From Acidobacteriota bacterium (GTDB lineage: Bacteria; Acidobacteriota; Terriglobia; Terriglobales; Acidobacteriaceae), in contig JAJXWS010000003.1 of assembly GCA_021781495.1 (NCBI GenBank), positions 1-64,000 on the forward strand: a stretch of 64,000 nucleotides of DNA. The letters are read 5' to 3'. The position numbers and the translations under genes were made by a program. This document shows, one piece after another, positions 27,098 to 36,404 of this stretch. A model generated the notes under the pieces. That model was not told where the DNA came from. It was given only the letters and a program-made list of their open reading frames with translations, and did no database searches. How positions within the stretch are numbered: position 1 is the first letter of the stretch; every line of letters starts with the position of its first letter.

Positions 27098-28648
27098 ATG
27101 CAGAGCAGATTCTTTCCCTGGTCCTGGAAATGCTTTTTGGCCCTGATGCTGGCCGCCCTGGCCTGCCAGTATGCGCTGGCCCAGGACCTGAAGAGTTTTG
27201 AGCAGAGGATCACCACCAAGGTCCTGCCCAACGGGCTTACGCTGATCATCTGCGAGCGGCCGGAAGCGCCGGTCTTCAGCTACACAACGTTCGTGGACGC
27301 CGGAGATGTAGACGACCCCTCAGGCGAGAGCGGGCTGGCCCACATGTTTGAGCACCTGGCCTTCAAGGGCACCAGCCAGATCGGCACCAACGACTACGCG
27401 GATGAGAAGGTGGCCCTGGCCAAGGTGGAAGCCGCCAACAACGCCTACGAGGCCGAATATCTCAAGCCCGTCGGCCGCGATCCGCAAAAGCTTGCCGAGC
27501 TGCACAAAGCCTTTATGGATGCGCAGGCCAACGCCCACAAGTACGTCGTCCCCAACCAGTTCACTGAGGTGGCCGAGCGCAACGGAGCCACCGGGTTGAA
27601 CGCGCAGACCGGTCTCGACAGCACCATGTACTACTGGTCGATGCCAGAGAATCGCCTGGAGCTGTGGGCGTGGCTTGAGAGCGGCCGCCTTTCCGATGTG
27701 GTTCCCCGCGAGTTCTACAAGGAGCGCGACGTGGTGCTGGAAGAGCGCCGCATGCGCACGGACTCCAACCCCATCGGTCGCCTGGTGGAGCAGTTCCTCG
27801 CAACAGCCTACGTGGCCCACAACTACGGCCGCAGCGGCATTGGCTGGCCCAGCGAGGTAAGCCAGATTACCGCGACAGAGGCCATGGACTTCCACAGGAA
27901 GTACTACACGGGCTCCAACATCGTCGTCTCCGTGGTGGGCGACGTCAAGGCGCAGCAGATTCTGCCCATGCTGGAGCAGTACTTCAGCAAAGTGCCCGCC
28001 GGCCCCAAGCCCGAGGAGATGACCACCGTCGAGCCCAAGCAGTTTGCCGAGAAGTCCGTCGTCATTCGCGAGGCCACGCAGCCCTTCTACATCGAGGGCT
28101 ATCATCGCCCCAGCTATCGCAACCCCGATGACGCCGTGTTCGACGCCATTCAGGACATCATGTCGAACGGCCGCGTCTCGCGGCTCTATCGCAGCCTGGT
28201 GCGCGACCAGCAGATCGCTGCGGAGGCCGAAGGCTTCAGCCCGTTCCCCGGCGACAAGTACCCCAGCCTCTTCGCCTTTTATGCCGTGCCGCTGCCCGGC
28301 CACACGCCGGCGGAGATGCGCGCGGCCATTCACAAGGAGATCGACAAGCTGAAGACCACCGACGTGAGCGACGAGGAACTGGCCATGTACAAGACCCGCG
28401 CCCGCGCCGACCTGCTGCGCGGACTGGCAAACAATCAGGGACTGGCCAACGCCCTGGCCGAGTACCAGACACGCTACGGCGACTGGCGCCAGCTCTTTCT
28501 GCAGCTCGATCGCGTGGACAAGGTGACCAAGGCCGACATTCGTCGCGTGGCCAACAGCATCTTTGTGGATTCCAACCGCACCAGCGCCGAGATTGATTTT
28601 CAGGCCCCGGCCGCCAGCGCCAGCAAGAACGGAGGAGCGCACGAATGA
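27098..28648 (+). CDS. Exported M16 zinc peptidase, catalytic partner
   Basis: An insulinase-family metallopeptidase of 516 residues with an N-terminal signal peptide (cleavage after QYALAQ). The inverted zinc motif HxxEH is intact as His82-Met-Phe-Glu85-His86, with the third ligand Glu in VVLEERRMRTD. Two M16 lobes are present (about 35-260 and 265-490; the second with GRVSRLYRSLVR). Its stop overlaps the start of a second M16 gene that lacks the zinc motif, the usual catalytic/non-catalytic pair as in the mitochondrial processing peptidase. It probably acts in the periplasm. Confidence 0.94.
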   Translation: MQSRFFPWSWKCFLALMLAALACQYALAQDLKSFEQRITTKVLPNGLTLIICERPEAPVFSYTTFVDAGDVDDPSGESGLAHMFEHLAFKGTSQIGTNDYADEKVALAKVEAANNAYEAEYLKPVGRDPQKLAELHKAFMDAQANAHKYVVPNQFTEVAERNGATGLNAQTGLDSTMYYWSMPENRLELWAWLESGRLSDVVPREFYKERDVVLEERRMRTDSNPIGRLVEQFLATAYVAHNYGRSGIGWPSEVSQITATEAMDFHRKYYTGSNIVVSVVGDVKAQQILPMLEQYFSKVPAGPKPEEMTTVEPKQFAEKSVVIREATQPFYIEGYHRPSYRNPDDAVFDAIQDIMSNGRVSRLYRSLVRDQQIAAEAEGFSPFPGDKYPSLFAFYAVPLPGHTPAEMRAAIHKEIDKLKTTDVSDEELAMYKTRARADLLRGLANNQGLANALAEYQTRYGDWRQLFLQLDRVDKVTKADIRRVANSIFVDSNRTSAEIDFQAPAASASKNGGAHE

Positions 28649-30129
28649 GAAAGGCTTCCATCCCATCCATATTCATGGTGCTCGTCACGGGCGCTGTCCT
28701 CACCGCCACATTCGCTCCCGGCGCTCTGCTGGCCCAGCAGAGCAAGCCGTGGGACAAAATCCCCATTCCTCCGCTGCACGAGTTCAAACCCCACCAGCCC
28801 AGGCGCATTGAGCTGAAGAACGGCATCGTGATCTTCCTGCAGGAGGATCACGAACTGCCCTTTATCAGCGGCTCGGTTCTCATTCCCGGCGGTTCGCGCG
28901 ATGAGGACCCCGCCAAGACCGGCCTCGTGGACCTCTACGGCGAGGCGTGGCGCACCAGCGGCACGGAGAAGATGAGCGGCGACGCCATGGATGACCTGCT
29001 CGAGTCAAAGGCCGCACACATTGAGACCGGCGGCGACATCGACTCCACTGCCCTCTCCTGGGATTCGTTGAAGGGCGACTCCGACCAGGTGTACGCGCTG
29101 GCCATGGACCTGCTCTTTCATCCAAAATTCAGCGCGGAGAAGCTCGCCCTGGCCAAGCAGCAGGAGGCCACCGGCATCGTCCGGCGCAACGATGACGAGT
29201 CCGCCATTGCCGGCCGCGAGGCCGCAAAGCTCGTGTATGGCGCAAACAGTCCTTACACGCGCCAGCCGGAGCTTGCCACCATCGGAGCCGTCACACTCGA
29301 CGACCTGAAGGCATGGCATGACCGCACGCTGACAGGCAAGCTCATCATCAGCATCGGCGGCGACTTTGACCCTGCGGCCATGGAAGCCAAGCTGCGCGCC
29401 ACCTTCGAAGGCCTGCCCACGGTCAAGCCTCTGCCTGCTCGTCATGACGTCTTCCACGATCCCAATCCCGGCGTCTTCTTTATCAGCAAGAGCGACGTCA
29501 ACCAGTCCAACGTGCAGATCGTGGGCCTCGGCACAGACCGCCACAATCCCGACGTGCCCGCTCTCGCCGTGATGAACGACATCCTCGGCGGCGGCTTCGG
29601 CAGCCGGCTCTTCCAGAAGGTGCGCACCGAGCTCGGCCTGGCTTACGCCGTGGGCGGCGGCTATGGCTACTCCTACGACCACCCCGCCACGTTCCGCGTG
29701 GTTGTGCTCACCAAGAGCACCAGCACCGTGGACGCCACCAAGGCAGCGCTGTCTGAGATCTCCGGCCTCACCACCCGCCCGTTTGCTGAGGACGAGCTGA
29801 AACGCGCCAAGGAGGACATCCTCAACTCGTTCCTCTTCCTCTATGACACGCGCGGCAAGGTGCTGGCCGAGCGCGTTCGGCTTGAGTTCTACGGCTACCC
29901 GGCCGACTACCTGGAGACCTACAAGGCTGCGCTGGAAAAGGTCACCGTGGCCGACCTGAACCGCGTCGCCAAAAAATACATCCACGCGGACAAGCTGGCC
30001 ATCCTCGTCGTCGGCAACGAGCCGGAGATCAAGCCCGGCCTCGATACGCTCAACATGGGTCCCATTCACCCCGTCGACATCACCATCCCCATGCCAAAGC
30101 AGGCATCTGCCATGGAGAAGATGCAGTGA
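28645..30129 (+). CDS. Exported M16 family protein, non-catalytic partner
   Basis: The 494-residue partner of the preceding peptidase. It has its own signal peptide (about residues 1-32, ending ALLAQQ). At the position of HxxEH it has DLYGE, so zinc cannot be bound and catalysis is not expected. The C-terminal lobe keeps the glycine-rich GGGFGSRLFQKVRTELGLAY (substrate-binding R/Y region) typical of inactive partners. Its ATG overlaps the upstream stop (ATGA) and its own stop overlaps the GTG start of glmU, so the three genes are translationally linked. Confidence 0.93.
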   Translation: MRKASIPSIFMVLVTGAVLTATFAPGALLAQQSKPWDKIPIPPLHEFKPHQPRRIELKNGIVIFLQEDHELPFISGSVLIPGGSRDEDPAKTGLVDLYGEAWRTSGTEKMSGDAMDDLLESKAAHIETGGDIDSTALSWDSLKGDSDQVYALAMDLLFHPKFSAEKLALAKQQEATGIVRRNDDESAIAGREAAKLVYGANSPYTRQPELATIGAVTLDDLKAWHDRTLTGKLIISIGGDFDPAAMEAKLRATFEGLPTVKPLPARHDVFHDPNPGVFFISKSDVNQSNVQIVGLGTDRHNPDVPALAVMNDILGGGFGSRLFQKVRTELGLAYAVGGGYGYSYDHPATFRVVVLTKSTSTVDATKAALSEISGLTTRPFAEDELKRAKEDILNSFLFLYDTRGKVLAERVRLEFYGYPADYLETYKAALEKVTVADLNRVAKKYIHADKLAILVVGNEPEIKPGLDTLNMGPIHPVDITIPMPKQASAMEKMQ

Positions 30130-31562
30130 GCACTCAGTCAAGTCCAACTCAGCCCGGACACGCGAAGCTGGCCGTCGTCATCATGGCGGCCGGCAAGGGC
30201 ACGCGCCTCAAGTCGCGCCGACCCAAGGTGCTGCATGAGATCGGTGGCAAGCCGCTGCTCGGCCACGTCATCGCGGCGGCAAGCCGCATTGTGCCACCTG
30301 GGGACATCTACACGGTCATCGGCCACCAGGCTGAGCACGTGCGCGAGGCCGTCGCCTCCACCGGCGTGCGCTTCGTGGAGCAGGTGGAACAGCGCGGCAC
30401 AGGCCACGCCATCCAGTGTGCGCAGGCGGCCATCGCCGGGTACGACAACATCCTCGTGCTCTCCGGCGACGTGCCGCTCATCCGGCCTGAGACCATCCAG
30501 GCCGTCTGGAGCTTTCATCAGGCCGAGCAGGCGGCCATGACCATCCTCACCGCCGCGCCAGAGAACCCCACCGGCTATGGACGCATCGTGCGCAAGGCTG
30601 CCGGTTCTGCCGACGTGGAGGCTATCGTCGAGCAAAAAGCGCTCGCGCCGCAACAGCAATCCATCCGCGAAATCAACTCCGGCATCTACGCCTTCCAGAC
30701 CGCGCCGCTGCTCGCCCATCTGGCCCGGCTCACCACCGATAACGCCCACGGCGAGCTGTACCTTACCGATATGGCCGGACTGCTGCGCGCCGCCGGCGAG
30801 CGCGTGGTGGCCATTCAGGCCGCCGAGGCAGCCGAGGTTCTGGGCGCCAACACCATTGCGGAACTCGTCGCGCTGGATGCCACCATGCGCGCCGCCACCG
30901 CCAGCCGTCTCATGGCCTCAGGCGTCACCATCTTTCGTCCTGAGACCTGCGTCATCGATGCTGAAGTGGAGATCGCGCCTGACACCATCATCGAGCCCTT
31001 CGTGCAGCTGCTGGGCCGCACCCGCATCGGCGGCGATTGCCGCATCCGCTCCTACTCCGTGATTGAAAACTGCGCGCTCGGCAACGACGTTCTGGTGCGC
31101 CAATCCTGCGTGCTGGCAGACAGCACCGTGGACAACGGCGCGCGCATCGGCCCCTTCGCCCACGTGCGCCCCGGCAGCGAGATCGGCGAGGACGTCCACA
31201 TCGGCAACTTTGTTGAGACCAAGAAGGCAAAGCTCGGTAAAGGTGCCAAGGCCAACCACCTCACCTATCTGGGCGATGCCGTCATTGGCTCCCGCACCAA
31301 TGTGGGAGCGGGTGTCATCACCTGCAACTACGACGGCGTGCACAAACACACCACGCACATCGGCGAAGGCGTCTTCGTCGGCAGTGACTCCACGCTGGTA
31401 GCGCCCGTCTCCATCGCCGATGGCGCATACATCGGCGCCGGTTCCTGCATCACCAGGGATGTCCCGGCCGGAGCGCTCGCCGTGGGCCGGGCACGCCAGG
31501 TTACCAAGGAAGGCTGGGCTGAGGCGCGACGCGCAAAGCAGCAGGCACAGAAAGCGAAGTAG
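30126..31562 (+). CDS. glmU: GlmU, bifunctional UDP-GlcNAc synthesis enzyme
   Basis: It acetylates glucosamine-1-phosphate and then uridylylates it to UDP-N-acetylglucosamine, the precursor of peptidoglycan and LPS. The N-terminal pyrophosphorylase domain (about 12-240) starts with VVIMAAGKGTRLKSRRPK. The left-handed beta-helix acetyltransferase domain (about 265-465) shows repeated hexapeptides and KANHLTYLGD, GVITCNYDG. 478 residues is the normal length. The start is GTG 30126, overlapping the stop of the M16 gene (GTGA); a short unconserved leader of about 13 residues precedes the domain. Confidence 0.97.
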   Translation: MSTQSSPTQPGHAKLAVVIMAAGKGTRLKSRRPKVLHEIGGKPLLGHVIAAASRIVPPGDIYTVIGHQAEHVREAVASTGVRFVEQVEQRGTGHAIQCAQAAIAGYDNILVLSGDVPLIRPETIQAVWSFHQAEQAAMTILTAAPENPTGYGRIVRKAAGSADVEAIVEQKALAPQQQSIREINSGIYAFQTAPLLAHLARLTTDNAHGELYLTDMAGLLRAAGERVVAIQAAEAAEVLGANTIAELVALDATMRAATASRLMASGVTIFRPETCVIDAEVEIAPDTIIEPFVQLLGRTRIGGDCRIRSYSVIENCALGNDVLVRQSCVLADSTVDNGARIGPFAHVRPGSEIGEDVHIGNFVETKKAKLGKGAKANHLTYLGDAVIGSRTNVGAGVITCNYDGVHKHTTHIGEGVFVGSDSTLVAPVSIADGAYIGAGSCITRDVPAGALAVGRARQVTKEGWAEARRAKQQAQKAK

Positions 31563-31717
31563 CCGCGCCACCCCATCACCACAGGCCGCGACAGCGCAAG
31601 CACCCGCGATGGATGGGCGTTGTCGCGGTAAACATGACAAACGCGCGGCATGGTTTCTGGCTTCGTTGCCGTGCAATTCGAACCGCCTCTTTCCCAAATC
31701 GGATAGCTGGTTCCGTT

Positions 31718-31762
31718 GCATTTAGCACTTTGGTACTAGCCCTGTAAGGGCTTGATAAATGC
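31718..31762 (+). promoter_or_regulatory. Structured element in the leader of the HD-GYP regulator gene
   Basis: An outer inverted repeat GCATTTA/TAAATGC (31718-31724, 31756-31762) encloses a perfect hairpin AGCCCT-GTA-AGGGCT (31738-31752). A second nested structure lies downstream: GTTCTA/TAGAAC enclosing ACGCC/GGCGT (about 31824-31863). The motif TTTGGTAC followed by CCTGT occurs twice (31728 and 31781). The 450 bp between glmU and the regulator hold no other gene, so this may be a structured 5' leader. It does not match the c-di-GMP (GEMM) riboswitch core as far as I can see. Confidence 0.4.
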
Positions 31763-32013
31763 CTTCCACTGGCGTAGTTTTTTGGTACGTCCTGTGGGAA
31801 TCCGCGCTGAGTTTTCGTCCGGGTTCTAGGAACGCCGTCCCGTATGGCGTGTACTCGTAGAACGGGAAGGTGTGCTTCATTCACGGTTGCTCGTCGCTGG
31901 CATCTCCCCTCTTCTGGAACCGCGACCAGAGGAACGGGCAATTGTGGTTTGGTAAGAATGCGGCGACTCTGTCTGAATACCCTCTAGGCAGACGGAGCGT
32001 TCAGGAGGATGGG

Positions 32014-33207
32014 TTGGCATCAAGGCTGGCAGAGCTGGGAGCACGCGATCCCATGGCGCCTCAGGCTGCGGAAGTTGGAGGTCGCCCTGACCTTTCGCCA
32101 CGAAAGTCACCCCGCGTCCTCGTCGTGGACGATGAAGCTCCAGTACGATCCATGATCGGCGCAACACTCGAACGCCAGGGATACGACGTAGAACTGGCCG
32201 TCAGCGGCTATCAGGCACTCGAAAACCTTGAAAAGAGTACGTTTGACCTGGTGCTGACCGACATCGTCATGCAGGATGGCAACGGCATCGCACTGCTGGA
32301 ACGCATCCACGCGCGTCACCCGCATCTGCCCGTCGTCATGGTCAGCGCAATTCACGACATCAGCGTGGCCATCGATTCCATGCGCCGCGGGGCGTATGAC
32401 TACCTGCTCAAACCCTTCGAGCGCGACCATCTGCTGGCAACAGTGCAGCGCGCCCTCGACCATCGCCGCGCCCTGCAGGAGAGCCACAACTACCAGCAGA
32501 ATCTGGAGCAGATCGTCCGTGCGCGCACTGAGATGTTGCGCCAGGCCATGGAAGACCTGGAGCACTCCTATGACGTTACGCTCGAGGCGCTCGGCGATGC
32601 GCTGGACCTCAAGGACTCGGAGACGGAAGGCCACTCCAAGCGCGTCACCGCATATACAATCGCTCTGGCGCGTGCCATCGGCATTCCGCCTGCAGAGATG
32701 AAGGTCATCGCCCGCGGAGCCTTTCTGCACGACATCGGCAAGATGGCCATCCCGGATGAAATCCTCCGCAAGCCCGGCAAGCTGACGCCCGAAGAGCAGG
32801 AGATCATGCGCGAACATTGCGCACGCGGCTACCACATGCTGCGCAAGATCCCATACCTCAGTGAGGCGGCCGTCATCGTGTTCACGCATCAGGAACACTT
32901 CGATGGCTCAGGCTATCCCAGCGGCCTGCGCGGCAACGAGATCCCCATCGGTTCCCGCATCTTCGCCGTGGCCGACACGCTGGACGCCATCACCAGCGAC
33001 CGCCCGTATCGTAAAGCCAGCAGCTTCGACACCGCCCGCGAGGAGATACTGCGCTGCTCCGGCACGCAGTTTGACCCGGCGATCGTCGAGACATTCCTGA
33101 AGATTCCCAATGAGCTCTGGCATGAGTTGCGCAGCGAAATCAATGGCCAGGGCAAGCAGTACTCGGCCTTTGACCTGCAGGCTCCCGCCAGTCAGCCATC
33201 CAATTAA
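32014..33207 (+). CDS. Response regulator with HD-GYP phosphodiesterase domain
   Basis: A two-component output protein predicted to hydrolyse cyclic di-GMP. I choose TTG 32014 (AGGAGG five bases upstream), giving 397 residues; ATG 32053 is the alternative, and the open frame continues to 31870 without a ribosome site. The receiver domain (about 28-145) has the acidic pair in VVDDEAPVRS and the phosphoacceptor Asp83 in LVLTDIVMQDG. A coiled linker (about 150-195) follows. The HD-GYP domain (about 200-375) has HD at 239-240 in FLHDIGKMAIPD and HFDGSGYPSGLRG. No histidine kinase gene is adjacent. Confidence 0.93.
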   Translation: MASRLAELGARDPMAPQAAEVGGRPDLSPRKSPRVLVVDDEAPVRSMIGATLERQGYDVELAVSGYQALENLEKSTFDLVLTDIVMQDGNGIALLERIHARHPHLPVVMVSAIHDISVAIDSMRRGAYDYLLKPFERDHLLATVQRALDHRRALQESHNYQQNLEQIVRARTEMLRQAMEDLEHSYDVTLEALGDALDLKDSETEGHSKRVTAYTIALARAIGIPPAEMKVIARGAFLHDIGKMAIPDEILRKPGKLTPEEQEIMREHCARGYHMLRKIPYLSEAAVIVFTHQEHFDGSGYPSGLRGNEIPIGSRIFAVADTLDAITSDRPYRKASSFDTAREEILRCSGTQFDPAIVETFLKIPNELWHELRSEINGQGKQYSAFDLQAPASQPSN

Positions 33208-33270
33208 GAAGCCCCGAAATTACCGCATCGCCGAAAGCACATCGAGAAAAGCGGCGAGCCCTCCACGGTG

Positions 33271-35142
33271 CTATTTCTGCCTGCTGCACGCCGTGCATAG
33301 TTCAGCGGTAACGCCCTTGCCCTCTTCCACGGTGAGGATGCGATCCACGGCGGGCAGTTGCAGCTTCTCCACCTTGCCGCCCGGCCAATGAATCTCCACT
33401 TCATCCACCTTCGTGGTGTCGCCCAGTCCGAAGTGCACGCGCAGATCGTTGGATGACAGGTAGCTGCCACCGCTCAGCACATCGCCGCGTTGCCGCATGC
33501 CGCCTGCCGTCAGATAGACCGTTGCGCCTACGGCATCACGCGGGCTTCCCGCGCCGCCCACCAGCTGCAACTCCACCCAGTGGTGATGATCCGGATTCAC
33601 ATTGCGCAAAAGCACGGGCGGTCCATCCAGGTTATTCATCACCGCATCCATCTTGCCATCGTTGAACAGGTCGCCGAAGGCAACGCCACGGCCCACGGCC
33701 AGCTGTGCCAGCCCTGTTCCCTCCACGGCAGGCACCAGTTCAAATGTTCCGTTGCGCATGTTGTGGAAGAGCAGCGCCCGCTGCGCGTAGCTCATGCCCC
33801 AGTCGGCGTTGTCATCCACGTGCGGATAGACATGCCCATTGACGATCAGCAGATCCTTCCAGCCGTCATTGTCGTAGTCCAGAAAGCCATCTCCGAAGCC
33901 CACAAACGGCACTGTTGTCGCGGCAATACCTGCTCGATAGCTGTAGTCCTCAAACGTGCCGTCGCCGTTGTTCCGGTAGAGCACATCGTAATCGTCTGAG
34001 AAGTCCGTATTCACCAGGTCGATGCGGCCATTGTTTTCATAGTCGCCCGCCGCAATGCCCATGTTGGAGATCTCGCGTCCGGCCTGATTGAATGCATAGC
34101 CGCTCAGATAGCTCTGATCGTCGAAGGTGCCGTCGCCCTTGTTGATGTACAGATAGTTCGGCGTCGAGTCATCCGCCACGGCCAGGTCCAGCTTGCCGTC
34201 ATTGTTCACATCCACAAACAGCGCGCCCAGCCCATAGTAGCCGTTGGGATCGCTCACGCCTGCCTTCACGCTCACGTCTGTAAAGGTTCCGTCGCCGTTA
34301 TTGTGGAAGAGGTGATCCGGCGCGCCATCCAGGCCGCGTGGGCCGCACATCACATTCACCGCGCGATACTGGCACGTATGCGTGTGCACGCTCGGCGAGC
34401 CCGCCACCGGCGGATTCTTGAAGTCATACTTCACGTAACCCGCGACAAACAGATCCAGACGTCCGTCGCCGTCGTAGTCTCCCCACGTAGCGCCAGTGTA
34501 GTCGATTGCCACATCCGGCGATGTGCTCTTCAGGGCAACGTTCGCCTTCTGCGCAACGTCGGTGAACGTCCCGTCATGATTGTTATGGTATAGCCTGTTC
34601 TGGCCCAGGTTCGTTACATACAGATCCGGCCAGCCGTCGTTGTCATAATCGCCCACGGCGCAGCCCAGTCCCCACAGGCCGTTGGCAACGCCCGCCTTCT
34701 CGGCCACGTTGGTGAATGTGCCGTCGTGATTGTTGCGAAACAGCGCCGCATGCGGGGGCTCTGTCTTGCCGGCCAGCGCGTCCAGCGTGGAGCCGTTAAC
34801 GAGGTAGATATCCAGCCAGCCGTCATGATCAAAGTCCAGCAGACAGACGCCTGAGCCCTTGGCCTCAATAATCACGCGCTTTTCCGGTGTTCCGGTCGTG
34901 TTGTGCCAAGTGGCCAGCCCGGCCTGCGCGGCCACATCCTGGAAGACAATCGGCCCTGTCTTTACAAAGCCGCCCGCCGTGATGGGGCGATGCTGCTCAT
35001 CCAGCGTGGCCTTCTGCGCGGCGCCTGTGGCCATGCTGCCCGGTGCCTGCTGCGCCTGCAATCCGCTCATGCACGCGAGCGCAGCTATGGCCACTCCGCA
35101 CATGGCGTTCCTTCGCATCCCCCACATCCGATTGAAGGCCAA
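33271..35142 (-). CDS. CRTAC1 family exported FG-GAP/UnbV protein (copy A)
   Basis: An exported beta-propeller protein. FG-GAP/VCBS-type calcium-binding repeats occur six or more times (DFDHDGWLDIYLVNGS, DYDNDGWPDLYVTN, DYDGDGRLDLFVAGY, DVNNDGKLDLAVADD). The C-terminus has the ASPIC/UnbV domain (last about 90 residues, ending near WPGGKVEKLQLPAVD). The family is very common in Acidobacteriota, but its function is unproven. The start is uncertain: TTG 35142 lies right after a strong GGAGGGAAGGAA, while ATG 35127 and 35118 give cleaner signal peptides (MRRNAMCGVAIAALACMSG). It is 52 bp downstream of a TPR gene on the same strand and probably in one operon with it. Confidence 0.9.
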   Translation of the reverse strand: MAFNRMWGMRRNAMCGVAIAALACMSGLQAQQAPGSMATGAAQKATLDEQHRPITAGGFVKTGPIVFQDVAAQAGLATWHNTTGTPEKRVIIEAKGSGVCLLDFDHDGWLDIYLVNGSTLDALAGKTEPPHAALFRNNHDGTFTNVAEKAGVANGLWGLGCAVGDYDNDGWPDLYVTNLGQNRLYHNNHDGTFTDVAQKANVALKSTSPDVAIDYTGATWGDYDGDGRLDLFVAGYVKYDFKNPPVAGSPSVHTHTCQYRAVNVMCGPRGLDGAPDHLFHNNGDGTFTDVSVKAGVSDPNGYYGLGALFVDVNNDGKLDLAVADDSTPNYLYINKGDGTFDDQSYLSGYAFNQAGREISNMGIAAGDYENNGRIDLVNTDFSDDYDVLYRNNGDGTFEDYSYRAGIAATTVPFVGFGDGFLDYDNDGWKDLLIVNGHVYPHVDDNADWGMSYAQRALLFHNMRNGTFELVPAVEGTGLAQLAVGRGVAFGDLFNDGKMDAVMNNLDGPPVLLRNVNPDHHHWVELQLVGGAGSPRDAVGATVYLTAGGMRQRGDVLSGGSYLSSNDLRVHFGLGDTTKVDEVEIHWPGGKVEKLQLPAVDRILTVEEGKGVTAELCTACSRQK

Positions 35143-35194
35143 ATTCCTTCCCTCCGCCCGCTGCAACTGTGTTGCACGCGCCTTCTATGCACGA

Positions 35195-36145
35195 TTAAGG
35201 CTTGGTAGCCGGCGTTGCCAGTTGCATGTGCGTCGCCGATCGCTTGTTTTCCGCATTGGCCAGTTTGCCGGCAGTGGCCAGTTCGCGTTCCGAATCCTCT
35301 TTGCGGCCCAGTCGCGCCAGCGTCAGCCCCAGGTAATAGTGGCATGGGGCATAGTCCGGAGCAGCGGCCACAGCACGTTCCAGAAACGTCTCCGCCGTTG
35401 CGTAGTCCTTCTTCTTGAAGTACGCCTCGCCCGTGCCTTCCAGCGCGCCTCCGTGCTTCGGGTCGCGCTCCAGCGCCTTGGCATACTGCTTGATCGCCTC
35501 GTCGAACTCGCCCTGCTTCAGAGCCAGGTCGCCCATCTCAAAATAGGACTCAGTCTGCACCGGCTTCAGTTCTGCCGATCGCATGAACTCCGCCTGCGCC
35601 TTATCGAACTGTAAACCGATCTGATAAATACGCCCCAGGCCAAAGTGCGCGCTCGCATCGTCCGGCCTCAATTTCAGATACGCCTGCATCTTCTCTTCCG
35701 CCGCGGCAAGCTGGCCCAGGTCCATCTTCACCCGCGCCTGCCCATACAGAATCAGCGGCTCGTTGGGATTGAGTTGAGCCGCCGCGGCCAGCGTCTTGTC
35801 CGCATCCGTATACAGGCTCATCTCTTCTTCCACAATGCCCAGATCAAATAAGAGCCGCACGTTCTCCGGAACCAGTTGCTGTGCGCGCAGCAGCGTTTGC
35901 AGCGCATCGCTCATGCGTCCCTGCGCACGCGCCTCCAGCGCCAGCCGCTCACTGGCGGCCACCTCGCCCGCCTGCGCCTCGCGGTTGCCGGGGTTCGCCT
36001 GCAACTGGGCTTCAAATGCATCGCGCGCCGCGGCTGCATTGCCTGCCTTCAGCAGCGCCGCGCCATCGGCCTGCGCATCCTGCGCCACTGCGGACTGCAG
36101 CGCGCAGGCCAGCGCAAGGGTCACACACATGGATGTAATCCGCAT
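35195..36145 (-). CDS. Exported TPR protein (paired with CRTAC1 copy A)
   Basis: A 316-residue protein with a signal peptide (MRITSMCVTLALACALQS, cleaved after AVAQ) and about seven tandem tetratricopeptide repeats covering residues 30-300 (for example PLILYGQARVKMDLGQ, SYFEMGDLALKQGEFD, YAPCHYYLGLTLARLG). TPRs are protein-binding scaffolds, and no enzyme domain is present. I start at ATG 36145 with GGAGG about 12 bases upstream rather than at the far-upstream frame opening. It precedes the CRTAC1 gene, and TPR-CRTAC1 neighbours recur at 40.8-43.7 kb. Confidence 0.88.
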   Translation of the reverse strand: MRITSMCVTLALACALQSAVAQDAQADGAALLKAGNAAAARDAFEAQLQANPGNREAQAGEVAASERLALEARAQGRMSDALQTLLRAQQLVPENVRLLFDLGIVEEEMSLYTDADKTLAAAAQLNPNEPLILYGQARVKMDLGQLAAAEEKMQAYLKLRPDDASAHFGLGRIYQIGLQFDKAQAEFMRSAELKPVQTESYFEMGDLALKQGEFDEAIKQYAKALERDPKHGGALEGTGEAYFKKKDYATAETFLERAVAAAPDYAPCHYYLGLTLARLGRKEDSERELATAGKLANAENKRSATHMQLATPATKP

Positions 36146-36264
36146 GATAGGTATGCGCCTCCACTGCACACAGGCGCTCCGCATGTATTTTATCAACCGC
36201 GGCAATGCAAGCGCCCGCTCCGGGCACGCAGCGCACGTGGGACTGCGCCCGATGCCCTGCGCAC

Positions 36265-36294
36265 AAAAAAAGAGGTCAAGCAATGCTTGACCTC
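36265..36294 (-). terminator. Rho-independent terminator of the large TonB receptor gene
   Basis: Read on the minus strand: a perfect 9-bp stem GAGGTCAAG/CTTGACCTC with a 5-base loop followed by seven T. It lies 110 bp after the receptor stop codon. Confidence 0.9.
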
Positions 36295-36404
36295 AGGAGA
36301 CTCAATTGTGCTCTCCGCGCTATGGCAGGCTACCGGAACGCGAGAAAAACTGTTTGCAACGCGGAGCGCTCAGGCACTTTGCCCAGGCGCCCCGCGCTGG
36401 CGGG

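Noticed and set aside
31563-32013. Cyclic di-GMP (GEMM) riboswitch
   Set aside because: Attractive because of the HD-GYP gene downstream, but the conserved core and tetraloop-receptor sequences were not found.
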